Shown piece after piece: positions 1-8,261 of a stretch of DNA of 63,618 nucleotides. Under the pieces are notes generated by a model. The model searched no databases and was not told the origin of the DNA. It worked only from the letters and a program-made list of their open reading frames with translations. Position numbers and translations under genes: made by a program. The number at the start of each line of letters is the position of its first letter. The first letter of the stretch is position 1. Source of the stretch: Bacteroidota bacterium (GTDB lineage: Bacteria > Bacteroidota > Bacteroidia > 2-12-FULL-35-15); assembly GCA_005772895.1 (NCBI GenBank), contig SXIH01000016.1:1-63618 (forward strand), in the 5' to 3' direction.

Positions 1-1
1 C

Positions 2-952
2 GAAATTTCTGAGTTTTCAGAAGGATTGGCTGCGGTTTCTGTTGATGATAAGTTTGGCTATGTAAATGAACAAGGAATTCTTGTTATTCCAATAAATTAT
101 ACAAAAGCTTTTGATTTTAAAGAAGGTTTAGCTGCTATAGAATTGGGCGGCCAAAGCGGTTATATTAATAAATCGGGTGAAGTAGTAATTGCCTTTAAAT
201 ACGATTGGGTTGATAATTTTAAAAATGGTTTGGCAAAAGTAAAGTCACTTAAAAAATTGGGGGTCATTAATAGCAAAGGAGAAGTAATTATATCCTGTGA
301 ATATGATTTGATTGGTGATTTTAAAGAAGATGTTGCGATGGTAATGAAAGATAAGAAGTATGGTTTTGCAGATAAAAATGGAAAACTTATTGTTCCGCTT
401 GAATATGATTATACCGGAAATTTTTGGTTGCCATTGGAATTTAAAAATGGATTAGCAGTTGCGGATAAAAATAATAAACAAGGACTGATTGATAAGTCAG
501 GAAAATATTTTACAGCAAAAGATTACGACCGTATCGAGCCATTTAGTGAAGGCTTAGCTCCTGTTATGAAAAAAGATAAATGGGGATATATGGATGAAAA
601 ATCGAAATTGCAAATTCCTTATACTTATCAATCAGCTCGGGAATTTAGTGATTGTGTTGCTCCTGTTTTAAAGAACAACAAAATTGGTTTTGTTAATAAA
701 TCGGGGAAAGTAGTGGTAGATTTTTTATTTGATGAAGCCGATGATTTTGTGCATTTTAAAAATGGCTTATGTGTTGTAATGCTGGAGGATCAAATGGGAT
801 TGATTGATTTATCAGGAAAAGTAATTGTTCCTTGTGAAATTGATATTATTTCTGAATTCAGAGAAAACGTTTTTAAGTTTGAAAAAAATTCGAAGATAGC
901 TTACTACAATTCTATTTCACGCACATATATCTGGAAAGAAGAAGGATATTAA
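2..952 (+). CDS. WG-repeat protein, 5' end outside window
   Basis: The frame is open to the left edge, so the true start is outside the window; the first apparent start (a TTG at 26) lies inside a repeat and is not credible. At least eight WG (KWG-type) repeats of about 35-45 residues are visible. Each has the pattern 'F-x-[ED]-G-L-A-x-V ... G-[YFL]-[IV]-[DN]-x-x-G-x-x-[VI]-[IV]-P', and a degenerate ninth ends the protein. WG-repeat proteins are common in Bacteroidota; the repeats are thought to form beta-rich ligand-binding surfaces, but no substrate can be inferred. The gene ends 1 base before the convergent M23 peptidase gene. Confidence 0.85.
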   Translation, partial: EISEFSEGLAAVSVDDKFGYVNEQGILVIPINYTKAFDFKEGLAAIELGGQSGYINKSGEVVIAFKYDWVDNFKNGLAKVKSLKKLGVINSKGEVIISCEYDLIGDFKEDVAMVMKDKKYGFADKNGKLIVPLEYDYTGNFWLPLEFKNGLAVADKNNKQGLIDKSGKYFTAKDYDRIEPFSEGLAPVMKKDKWGYMDEKSKLQIPYTYQSAREFSDCVAPVLKNNKIGFVNKSGKVVVDFLFDEADDFVHFKNGLCVVMLEDQMGLIDLSGKVIVPCEIDIISEFRENVFKFEKNSKIAYYNSISRTYIWKEEGY

Positions 953-953
953 A

Positions 954-1841
954 TTACAATTTAATTTTTTGTCCGAGCTTTAAAGTGCTGGTAGCTTTTA
1001 TTCCATTTTTTTTACATAAAGCTTTTGTTGTAGTGCCATATCTTTTAGCTATAGCTGAAAGAGTATCTCCTTTTTTTACAACATGAACTTTTTTTCCTTT
1101 TGAACTTGCATAATTTTTTGCCGCAGCCTTTTTTGCTTCAGATACGTAATCAAATGTTGCATTATCAATACACAACATATTTGAAACTAATTTTTTATCG
1201 TCAAAAGAAATAATTTCTGTAGGATTGATTGGATGACCGAGATATCGTATTTCGAAATGCAAGTGGCTGCCTCTTGAACGACCAGTATTTCCACCCAATC
1301 CAATTACATCTCCGGCAAATATTTCCTGACCAACGGTCACATTAATTTTTGATAAATGTGCATAATAAGTTTCCAATCCATTGTCGTGGCGAACAACAAT
1401 TACATTTCCATAACTTTTACTTTTTTTAGCGATTCTTACTTTTCCATCAAAAGCAACATTTACCGAGTCGCCTGTTTCTAAATCTATGTCAACACCATAA
1501 TGGTAACGTTTTTTTCTGGGACCAAATTTTGAAGTTACTCTTCCTGAAAAAGGATGTACATACCCACAATTATGATCGCCATACAACGCAAATTCTCTCA
1601 CACTGTCATTCAGTGATTTCATGTCAGCTTTTGCAGTATGGATGTTAGTAGTATCCCATCCTGCATATAATGTATTAGCAGGAAAAAAAATAACAGAATC
1701 TGTATGATCCATCATTTCGTCTTCATCCATGGTAAAAGGAATAGTATCGATAGCATTAACTCCTCCGGCTGTTTGAGAACTCAATGTAGCAAATGAAATG
1801 CGTATAGAAAAAATGAATGCTATTAAGAAAAGTCGTTTCAT
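954..1841 (-). CDS. M23 family metalloendopeptidase with C-terminal LysM
   Basis: Predicted secreted peptidoglycan endopeptidase. An N-terminal signal peptide starts at MKRLFL; I chose this ATG over one ten codons upstream because it leaves a clean signal sequence. The central M23 (LytM/Peptidase_M23) domain carries the zinc-site motifs HYGVDID and HLHFE. A single LysM peptidoglycan-binding domain ends the protein (from about 'VKKGDTLSAIAKRYG' to 'LGQKIKL'). Family knowledge: M23 enzymes cut peptide crosslinks in peptidoglycan, or act as amidase activators when catalytic residues are lost; here both zinc motifs look intact. The gene converges on the WG-repeat gene with no room for a terminator. 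Confidence 0.92.
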   Translation of the reverse strand: MKRLFLIAFIFSIRISFATLSSQTAGGVNAIDTIPFTMDEDEMMDHTDSVIFFPANTLYAGWDTTNIHTAKADMKSLNDSVREFALYGDHNCGYVHPFSGRVTSKFGPRKKRYHYGVDIDLETGDSVNVAFDGKVRIAKKSKSYGNVIVVRHDNGLETYYAHLSKINVTVGQEIFAGDVIGLGGNTGRSRGSHLHFEIRYLGHPINPTEIISFDDKKLVSNMLCIDNATFDYVSEAKKAAAKNYASSKGKKVHVVKKGDTLSAIAKRYGTTTKALCKKNGIKATSTLKLGQKIKL

Positions 1842-2099
1842 ATAATAAAAATTACCACATCCGATACTCAATAGAGGCAGTGATTTTATTATATAGTTGA
1901 TTATATAAGAATCACTTTCGGAGTGTTCATTTGTAAATCAGTCCCAAAGGGATTTCCCTTGGAGATAAAATTGATACTATCGGTATCCATATTTTTAATA
2001 TTCCCAATAACAATCAGGAATTACAAATATGTGCATTTTTTTGAATTATGCAAGTGTTAATTAATGTTAAGCACTTGTATTTTATACACAATGGATTGT
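1842..2099. other. Intergenic region with a small inverted repeat
   Basis: This is the upstream region of the M23 gene and the 3' side of the di-haem peroxidase gene, both on the minus strand. It contains an imperfect AT-rich hairpin at 1879-1916 (AGTGATT paired with AATCACT, with further TTATATA-type pairing inside). A near match to the Bacteroidota -7 box (CATATTTG on the minus strand) lies near 2017-2024. I see no coding potential or RNA gene. Confidence 0.4.
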
Positions 2100-3065
2100 T
2101 TACTTTTTTGTACTAGCCGTGAAACGGTTGTCAGTTAAGGTGTGTAAGAATTCGAGCAAATCGGATTTTTCTTCCTTTGTCAATCCCAAAGGTTTTAAAA
2201 GAAGTGAATCGGAGTTGATGCTGCCTTTTACGAAAGCGGTTGGTGTGTCGTAATAATCAATTACTTCAGTTAATGTTTTGAACATTCCGTTATGCATGTA
2301 TGGAGCAGTAATTGCAATGTTTCTTAATCCCGGTACTTTAAATTTTCCAATGTCTGCACTGTCTTTTGTGATTTCAGATCGTCCGCGGTCGTTCAAATCT
2401 TTTCCATTATACAAACCAATATTTCTGAATTGGTCTCCAGTAAAATCCGGACCAAAATGGCAATCAAAACATTTTCCTTTTTCATTAAATATTATTTGTC
2501 CACGCTTAGCAGCTTCACTTATTGCTTTTTTATCACCTTTCATAAATCTGTCGAAAGGTGTGTCGCTTGTTTCTAAAGTGCGTTCAAATGCAGCAATAGC
2601 GTCCAGAAGATTAGCCCTGTTTGGAGATTCTTTATATATTTTTTTAAAATAGTTTTTATAATTTTCGTGAGCATTTAACCTTTTAATTGCTTCAGCAATT
2701 GGTAAATTCATTTCCACGGGATTTTCTATTGGTCCTGCAGCTTGATCTTCTAAAGTTTCTGCTCTTCCATCGTGAAAGAAAAATCTTCTATCATTCATGT
2801 TCATAGCTGAAGGGGTATTTCTAGAACCCAATTTTCCATTCACTCCCTTACTTACTTTTGAAGTGTCTGCAAAAGCGAAATCAGGGATATGGCAGGAAGC
2901 GCAACTTATTTTATTGTTTTCCGAAAGAATAGGATCTGAAAAAAGTAGTTCGCCAAGCTCTTCTTTTGTTGTTGGTTCTGGTTTGTTTTCAGATACATTG
3001 TTTGTGCTACATGCTGAAATTAGTATTGCAAATAGGGCAATCGAATATGTAAAAGTATGTTTCAT
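2100..3065 (-). CDS. Di-haem cytochrome c peroxidase / MauG family lipoprotein
   Basis: Two c-type haem sites are visible, CASCH (C55, C58, H59) and CFDCH (C199, C202, H203), in the order and spacing of the bacterial CcpA/MauG family. 'DGRAETLEDQA' and the GPIENPVEM segment are typical of it. The protein begins with a lipoprotein signal (lipobox LISAC, C19), so the mature form is probably an envelope-anchored lipoprotein. Role from family knowledge: reduction of hydrogen peroxide with electrons from small c-type cytochromes, or MauG-like protein modification. The start at MKHTF is preferred to an ATG six codons upstream because it gives the lipoprotein signal and sits 15 bases below a TACCTTTG promoter box. 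Confidence 0.92.
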   Translation of the reverse strand: MKHTFTYSIALFAILISACSTNNVSENKPEPTTKEELGELLFSDPILSENNKISCASCHIPDFAFADTSKVSKGVNGKLGSRNTPSAMNMNDRRFFFHDGRAETLEDQAAGPIENPVEMNLPIAEAIKRLNAHENYKNYFKKIYKESPNRANLLDAIAAFERTLETSDTPFDRFMKGDKKAISEAAKRGQIIFNEKGKCFDCHFGPDFTGDQFRNIGLYNGKDLNDRGRSEITKDSADIGKFKVPGLRNIAITAPYMHNGMFKTLTEVIDYYDTPTAFVKGSINSDSLLLKPLGLTKEEKSDLLEFLHTLTDNRFTASTKK

Positions 3066-3080
3066 TTCAAAATTTTTCTG

Positions 3081-3088
3081 CAAAGGTA
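3081..3088 (-). promoter_or_regulatory. Candidate -7 box (TACCTTTG)
   Basis: On the minus strand this reads TACCTTTG, a perfect match to the Bacteroidota TAnnTTTG element, 15 bases upstream of the peroxidase ATG. I do not see a convincing -33 TTG at the usual spacing. Confidence 0.5.
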
Positions 3089-3153
3089 AATTCCAAATAG
3101 TATATAAAAAAGAGAGAAACCTAATTTATAGTCATTACAAATAATCAAAATGT

Positions 3154-3161
3154 TATATTTG
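3154..3161 (+). promoter_or_regulatory. Candidate -7 box (TATATTTG)
   Basis: TATATTTG fits TAnnTTTG exactly and lies 33 bases upstream of the cyclophilin ATG at 3195. It overlaps the more upstream in-frame ATG at 3150, which would therefore precede the transcript; this supports the 3195 start. Confidence 0.5.
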
Positions 3162-3194
3162 TGGAAATCAATTTTATTAATAAAATACAACGGT

Positions 3195-3632
3195 ATGAAA
3201 ACAGCAGAAATAGTTACAGCAAAAGGCACAATGAAAGTGGAGTTTTATGAAAAGGATGCTCCGGGAACAGTAAAAAACTTTTGCGATTTGGCATTAAAAG
3301 GATTTTATGATGGTTTAACATTTCATAGAGTAATTCCAGGATTTGTGGTTCAGGGAGGTTGCCCAAAAGGAACAGGAGTTGGTGGACCAGGATATCAGAT
3401 TAAGTGTGAATTGGATGGCGACAATCAATTTCATGATAAAGGTGTTTTGTCGATGGCTCATGCCGGAAGAGATACAGGTGGCTCACAATTTTTTATAGTT
3501 ATCAGCAGAGCACAAACGGCTCATTTGGATAGAAAGCATACTTGTTTTGGAAAAGTAGTGGAGGGATTGGATGTAATTGAACAAATCCGTGGTGGTGATA
3601 TAATTGAGAAGATTGTTGTTCACGAAAATTAG
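3195..3632 (+). CDS. Cyclophilin-type peptidyl-prolyl isomerase
   Basis: A compact 145-residue cyclophilin without signal peptide, so probably cytoplasmic. Family motifs: 'FHRVIPGFVVQGG' with the catalytic Arg, 'GTGVGGPGY', 'MAHAGRDTGGSQFFI' and 'LDRKHTCFGKVVEG'. It catalyses cis-trans isomerisation of X-Pro bonds. The start at MKTAEIV matches the first beta strand of bacterial PpiB-like proteins and follows a TATATTTG box. Length is at the short end for the family (about 145-165) but the domain is complete. Monocistronic, followed by structured intergenic DNA. Confidence 0.95.
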   Translation: MKTAEIVTAKGTMKVEFYEKDAPGTVKNFCDLALKGFYDGLTFHRVIPGFVVQGGCPKGTGVGGPGYQIKCELDGDNQFHDKGVLSMAHAGRDTGGSQFFIVISRAQTAHLDRKHTCFGKVVEGLDVIEQIRGGDIIEKIVVHEN

Positions 3633-3723
3633 GAATAATTTCCGTTAGTAGTTGAATTCTGCCTTTCGTGTAGAATTTCAAACAACTACTTGAATCTAAC
3701 GTAAATTAGCATAGAATTATTCC
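3632..3723 (+). other. Nested-stem intergenic hairpin, possible structured RNA
   Basis: Four consecutive helices nest around an 11-base loop. GGAATAATT (3632-3640) pairs with AATTATTCC (3715-3723); CGTTAG (3643-3648) with CTAACG (3696-3701); TAGTTG (3649-3654) with CAACTA (3683-3688); and AATTCT (3655-3660) with AGAATT (3672-3677). It starts at the last base of the cyclophilin stop codon. It could be a 3'-UTR structure, a palindromic repeat relic or a small RNA; I do not recognise it. Confidence 0.45.
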
Positions 3724-3755
3724 AAAACTCTTTTTAGTGTTAGGATTTTTCAAAA

Positions 3756-3796
3756 AAGGGAATGGTATCGTAGCAGCCATTCCCTTATTATTTTCT
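3756..3796 (+). terminator. Rho-independent terminator
   Basis: AAGGGAATGG (3756-3765) pairs perfectly with CCATTCCCTT (3777-3786) and is followed by an AT-rich, T-rich run. It probably ends cyclophilin transcription; the M61 gene starts at 3820. Confidence 0.6.
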
Positions 3797-3819
3797 TATC
3801 TTTAATACAAAAATTTGAA

Positions 3820-5667
3820 ATGAAACGCTTTCTGCTTTCTCTTTTACTTTTTTTTGTTTTTTCACATGCTTTAAAAGCGGAAAATAGCTATCGCTTTTCT
3901 GTAGATTTAACAAAATGTGTTAAAGATAAATTGTTGGTTGAATTGATTACTCCTGAAATTATTACCGAAACTGCAATTTATAGAATCCCTAAAATTGTTC
4001 CAGGCACTTACGAAGTTTATAATTTTGGAAGGTTTGTTTCCAATTTCAAGGCATTTGACACGCTTGGAAATGAAATGCTTATTGAAAAATTAGATATTAA
4101 TAGTTGGAAAATCTTGAATTCCAAAAGTCTAAAAAATATTTCCTACGAGGTAGAAGATACTTGGGATACGGAATTAAAAGAACCATATGTTTTTGAACCG
4201 GGAGGAAGTAATTTTGAAGCAGGGAAAAACTTCGTCTTAAATTCTCATTGTCTGTTTGGATACTTTGATGATATGAAACTAATTCCATACCAGATAAATG
4301 TCACTCGCCCTTCCGAATTTTATGGCACCTGCAGTTTAACTGATGTAGTTACAAATAATAATGTTGATACTTATTCAGTTTCAAATTACATGGATTTGCA
4401 GGATGCACCAATGATGTACAATGTTCCAGATACAACCATTTTAAATATTGGAAGCTCAGAAGTAATTATTTCAGTATACTCTCAAAACAAAATAACAACA
4501 TCTAAATTTATTGCTCAACAGATCAGTGAAATTTTATTTGCTCAGCAAGAATATCTTGGAGGAAAATTACCAATTAAAAAATATGCTTACTTAATATATC
4601 TGACTCCAACAGGTGGAATTTCTGGTGCAAGTGGAGCTTTGGAGCATAGTTATTCGAGTGTGTATTTTTTACCCGAAATGGATCAAAAGTATTTAGCACA
4701 AACCATCAGAGATGTTTCGGCACACGAATTTTTTCATATTGTTACCCCTTTAAATATTCATGCAGAACAAATCGGAAATTTTAATTACAATGATCCACAA
4801 ATGTCAAAACATTTATGGTTGTACGAAGGAACTACTGAATATGCATCCGGACTTGTACAGATAAAATATGGAAACATGTCACTGTCTGATTATTTACAAG
4901 TGATAGAGTCAAAAATATCAGGAAGCAAAAGTTTTAATGATTCTGTTCCTTTTACTGTAATGAGTGAAGGTTGTTTAAAAATGTATAAGAACCAATACAA
5001 CAATGTTTATCAAAAAGGTGCTTTGATAGGTTTGTGTTTGGATATTCAATTAAGATATCTGTCAGATGGTAAATATGGTTTGCAGGAGCTAATGAATGAT
5101 TTGTCAAAAACGTATGGGAAAAATAAATCGTTTAAAGATGAAGAATTGTTTGACCAAATTGTAAAATTGACTTTTCCGGAAATTGGTGAATTTTTTAAAA
5201 GTCATGTTGAAGGAAGCAAGCCTCTGCCATTGAAAGAAATGTTGGAATTGGTTGGAATTGGTTATGGAACTAGTAGTCTTGAAAAAAATATTTCAATTGG
5301 CGGGGTTTCAATTGGTTTGAATAGTGCTTCGGGGAAGCTGATGCTTGTTAATACTGCCTCAATGGACGATTTTGGAAGAATGATGGGTTATGAGGAGTAT
5401 GATGAATTGCTTAAGTTTAACGGAAAAAAAATTACCTCTCAGAATGTGCAGGAAGTGATTGAGGGATTTATTAAAAATGCTAAAGAAGGTGATAATTTAA
5501 CTGTAGTTGTTTTAAGAAGAAAATCGAAAAACTCTAAACCGAAAAAAATTAAATTAAAAGCAAAATTAATTCCCGTGTTGCCTCCTGCAAGTAATAGTTT
5601 AATAGTATTGCCCGGTGCAACAGAGCAACAATTAAAACTGCGTGCCGATTGGATAGGAAAACACTAA
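3820..5667 (+). CDS. M61 family peptidase with PDZ domain
   Basis: Secreted 615-residue metallopeptidase resembling glycyl aminopeptidase. An N-terminal signal peptide (to about 'HALKA') is followed by the M61 N-terminal beta domain. The zinc motif HEFFH has H302, E303 and H306, with a downstream ligand region 'LWLYEGTTEY'. A PDZ-like module occupies roughly residues 480-590 ('LVNTASMDDFGRMMGYEEYDELLKFNGK'). M61 enzymes release N-terminal residues and are usually periplasmic in Bacteroidota. It is followed after 7 bases by the LytS-like kinase gene, which may be co-transcribed. The ATG precedes a clear signal peptide, so the start is secure. Confidence 0.9.
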   Translation: MKRFLLSLLLFFVFSHALKAENSYRFSVDLTKCVKDKLLVELITPEIITETAIYRIPKIVPGTYEVYNFGRFVSNFKAFDTLGNEMLIEKLDINSWKILNSKSLKNISYEVEDTWDTELKEPYVFEPGGSNFEAGKNFVLNSHCLFGYFDDMKLIPYQINVTRPSEFYGTCSLTDVVTNNNVDTYSVSNYMDLQDAPMMYNVPDTTILNIGSSEVIISVYSQNKITTSKFIAQQISEILFAQQEYLGGKLPIKKYAYLIYLTPTGGISGASGALEHSYSSVYFLPEMDQKYLAQTIRDVSAHEFFHIVTPLNIHAEQIGNFNYNDPQMSKHLWLYEGTTEYASGLVQIKYGNMSLSDYLQVIESKISGSKSFNDSVPFTVMSEGCLKMYKNQYNNVYQKGALIGLCLDIQLRYLSDGKYGLQELMNDLSKTYGKNKSFKDEELFDQIVKLTFPEIGEFFKSHVEGSKPLPLKEMLELVGIGYGTSSLEKNISIGGVSIGLNSASGKLMLVNTASMDDFGRMMGYEEYDELLKFNGKKITSQNVQEVIEGFIKNAKEGDNLTVVVLRRKSKNSKPKKIKLKAKLIPVLPPASNSLIVLPGATEQQLKLRADWIGKH

Positions 5668-5674
5668 AAACAAG

Positions 5675-6733
5675 ATGAATAAGAAAAGGCTCTATTGGTT
5701 TTGTCAGATTGGTGGTTGGCTATTTTTAGCTTTAGCTCAAAGTTTGTATTTAAAACTAAGCGATGCTTTAAATTTTGAAACAGCAACGAGTCAGTTTTTA
5801 CTTTTGTTTTTTGGAATTTTATTGTCTCATCTTTACAGAAACTTTATTGTAAAATATGGCTGGCTGAGAATAAAAATTATTTTACTTATTCCAAGAGTTA
5901 TAATAGCATCCATATTGCTGGCTGTAGTTGCGGATTATGCTCAGTATGGAGTAGAATGGTTGTTGAATATTGAGGGTGACAAACATTTAAATACAATTAC
6001 CATAGTTACGAATATTGTAAATCTTATTCCTTTCTTTTTTTCCTGGTCGCTTATTTATTTTTTATTTCATTATATAGAAAACTATAAAAAGGCGGAAATC
6101 GAAAATTTAAAATGGGAGGCATCAATCAACGAAATTGAATTGAATAAATTAAAATCGCAGTTGAACCCGCATTTTATGTTTAATGCCATGAATAGTATTC
6201 GTGCTTTAGTTGATGAAAACCCATCTAAATCAAAAGATGCTATTACGCAGCTTTCCAATATTCTCAGAAATACTTTGCAAATGGGAAAAAATAAAGTAAT
6301 CCCGTTTGAGGAAGAGATGAAAATTGTTAATGATTATTTAGCTCTAGAAGCCATCCGTTATGAAGAACGTTTGAAAGCCATTGTAAAAATTCACCCTGAA
6401 AGTGCAAGTTTTAATGTTCCACCCTTAATGATTCAGACATTGGTTGAAAACGGTATTAAGCATGGGATTTCAAAATTGGTTAATGGTGGCGTGTTGGAAA
6501 TTCAGACAAGTGTGGAAAATGACACATTAATAATTAAAATAAAGAATAGCGGACAATTAAAAGAAAAACATGATTCAGACAGTGGATTTGGAATTAAAAA
6601 CACAAAACAGCGCTTACAATTATTGTATGGTAATTCAGCCACTTTAAATATTAATAACAACGATTCTTCAAGTGTTGTAACAGAATTAACAATACCTAAA
6701 AAATTAACCTCATATGAAGGCAATATTAATTGA
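5675..6733 (+). CDS. LytS/YehU-family sensor histidine kinase
   Basis: Four predicted membrane segments lie in the first ~135 residues, followed by a short coiled coil. The His_kinase domain (Pfam His_kinase type) carries the phosphoacceptor H166 in 'LNPHFMFNAMNS'. A HATPase_c domain follows with 'LVENGIKHG' and 'GFGIKNTKQRL'. There is no recognisable extracytoplasmic sensor domain. Its reading frame overlaps that of the response regulator by 20 bases, which implies translational coupling and a cognate pair. The signal is unknown. Confidence 0.93.
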   Translation: MNKKRLYWFCQIGGWLFLALAQSLYLKLSDALNFETATSQFLLLFFGILLSHLYRNFIVKYGWLRIKIILLIPRVIIASILLAVVADYAQYGVEWLLNIEGDKHLNTITIVTNIVNLIPFFFSWSLIYFLFHYIENYKKAEIENLKWEASINEIELNKLKSQLNPHFMFNAMNSIRALVDENPSKSKDAITQLSNILRNTLQMGKNKVIPFEEEMKIVNDYLALEAIRYEERLKAIVKIHPESASFNVPPLMIQTLVENGIKHGISKLVNGGVLEIQTSVENDTLIIKIKNSGQLKEKHDSDSGFGIKNTKQRLQLLYGNSATLNINNNDSSSVVTELTIPKKLTSYEGNIN

Positions 6734-7436
6734 TGATGAGCGATTGGCTCGACAGGAACTAAAAAATTTATTAGCTTCTTATTCTGAAATTGAAATTGTA
6801 GGTGAAGCAAATAATGTGGAAACTGCAATTGAAAGTATTAAGCAGTTAAAGCCAGATGTTATTTTTTTAGACATTCAGATGCCTGGAAAAAATGGCTTTG
6901 AATTGCTCGAAGAAATCAGCGGTGTTCCGGAAGTTGTTTTTGTTACGGCTTATGATGAATATGCCATTCGCGCTTTTGAAGTAAATGCTTTGGATTATTT
7001 ATTAAAACCTGTTCAACCAAATCGCTTGGCAGAAACAGTAAAAAAAATATTGAACAAAGAACATTCTGAGAAAACAGAAACAAAAGAACAAACTTTACCT
7101 TTAAATGATAACGACCAGGTTTTTGTAAAGGATGGTGAAAAATGTTGGTTTGTTAAATTGAGTGATGTTCGTTTATTTGAATCGGAAGGAAATTACGTAA
7201 GAATTTATTTTGATAAAAACCGTCCATTGATTTTACGATCATTAAATAATTTGGATGAACGATTGAATAACCGCACTTTTTTCAGAGCTAGCCGAAAACA
7301 TATTATCAATTTAAAATGGGTGGAAAGTATTGAGAGTTGGTTCAACGGAGGATTGATGGTTAAACTCAGAGGTGGTGAGCAGGTAGAGATTTCACGTAGA
7401 CAGGCTGCTAAGTTAAAAGATATGATGAGTTTATAA
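6714..7436 (+). CDS. LytTR-family response regulator
   Basis: A receiver domain (residues 1-~115) has the acidic pocket D7/D8, the phosphoacceptor D53 in 'VIFLDIQMPG' and 'VTAYDEYAIRAF' around the Thr switch. A C-terminal LytTR DNA-binding domain (about 140-240) includes 'YVRIYF' and 'FFRASRKHIINL'. It overlaps the upstream kinase gene by 20 bases. Family knowledge: LytTR regulators bind direct repeats upstream of target promoters; no target is evident in the window. Confidence 0.95.
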   Translation: MKAILIDDERLARQELKNLLASYSEIEIVGEANNVETAIESIKQLKPDVIFLDIQMPGKNGFELLEEISGVPEVVFVTAYDEYAIRAFEVNALDYLLKPVQPNRLAETVKKILNKEHSEKTETKEQTLPLNDNDQVFVKDGEKCWFVKLSDVRLFESEGNYVRIYFDKNRPLILRSLNNLDERLNNRTFFRASRKHIINLKWVESIESWFNGGLMVKLRGGEQVEISRRQAAKLKDMMSL

Positions 7437-7467
7437 TTTTTGATGAGATTTGGTTACATTTGGAACA

Positions 7468-8082
7468 ATGAAAAATGCATGGCAACTTTATTTTTCAAGA
7501 CCAAATAAACGGACAATATTTTTGTTTACGCTTTCTTTTCTAATTATTACTCTTATTTCTTTTGTTTATTTCCTAACATTTAATGAAAATAGGACAGGTT
7601 ATGTTTTTAATGATCCGATTTTAAATTTATTTAAACCTGTTGCCATTTCTGAGCTTACTTTTTTTATCACCTATTTTTTTGCCATTTACGGAATTATTAT
7701 TTCCTTTCGTGAACCTGCTCTGTTTGTTAGTTTGCTGCAAGCTTACACCATCATGACATTGTTTCGTATGTTTTGTTTATATGTTGTTCCTTTGGAAGCA
7801 CCTGTATCAATCATTCCTTTGAAAGATACTTTTTTGCAATCCACTTTCTATTCAGGTAGAGAAAATTTAAAGGATTTGTTTTTTTCAGGACATACAGCAA
7901 CCATTTTTTTATTTGCTTTTGCATTTAAAAAAAGAGAAACAAAAGTACTGTTTCTTATTGGTGCATTAACGGTGGGAGTTTTAGTTGTGCTACAACACGT
8001 ACATTATAGCATAGATGTTTTTGCAGCTCCCGTTTTTGCTTTTCTTGCAATAAAAATTCAGAAGAAGGTAAAACTCAGTTAG
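7468..8082 (+). CDS. PAP2-like (sphingomyelin-synthase-type) membrane phosphatase/transferase
   Basis: About 205 residues with six likely membrane segments. Motifs 'FFSGHTATIF' and 'HVHYSIDVFAAP' match the catalytic His/Asp pattern of the PAP2_C (sphingomyelin synthase-like) branch of the PAP2 superfamily more closely than classical PAP2. It probably acts on a lipid phosphate or phospholipid head group at the inner membrane. The start at MKNAW is preferred; an ATG six codons upstream is also possible. It lies 31 bases after the response regulator and may be the last gene of that transcript. Confidence 0.75.
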   Translation: MKNAWQLYFSRPNKRTIFLFTLSFLIITLISFVYFLTFNENRTGYVFNDPILNLFKPVAISELTFFITYFFAIYGIIISFREPALFVSLLQAYTIMTLFRMFCLYVVPLEAPVSIIPLKDTFLQSTFYSGRENLKDLFFSGHTATIFLFAFAFKKRETKVLFLIGALTVGVLVVLQHVHYSIDVFAAPVFAFLAIKIQKKVKLS

Positions 8083-8086
8083 CCTC

Positions 8087-8206
8087 TTATTCTTCCTTAT
8101 CATCAAAATGTATTTCGTAAGGAGATGCTAAGAATCCTAATACTGCTATAAATACAACAACTGCAATAGTTATTGGATTGAATAAAATAGAGATAAAAGT
8201 TTCCAT
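8087..8206 (-). CDS. 39-residue single-pass membrane protein
   Basis: An ATG-initiated minus-strand frame of 39 codons plus TAA encodes a short polar N-terminus, one hydrophobic segment (about residues 5-27, rich in I, V, F, A and L) and an acidic C-terminal tail ending DDKEE. A near-consensus -7 box (TTCCTTTG) lies about 15 bases upstream of the ATG. It fills most of the gap between the PAP2-like gene and acpH. I do not recognise a family. The membrane-plus-acidic-tail composition and the promoter favour a real small protein. Confidence 0.5.
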   Translation of the reverse strand: METFISILFNPITIAVVVFIAVLGFLASPYEIHFDDKEE

Positions 8207-8261
8207 TGTTTTTGTTGCAAAGGAAAAGAATGTGAATTATGAAATTATAAACGCAGTATTA

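Noticed and set aside
1879-1916. The AT-rich hairpin upstream of the M23 gene as a riboswitch
   Set aside because: The stem is short and AT-rich and has no conserved riboswitch core.
2278-3144. Two open frames on the plus strand antisense to the di-haem peroxidase gene
   Set aside because: The minus-strand product has two intact haem motifs; the antisense frames give no recognisable protein.
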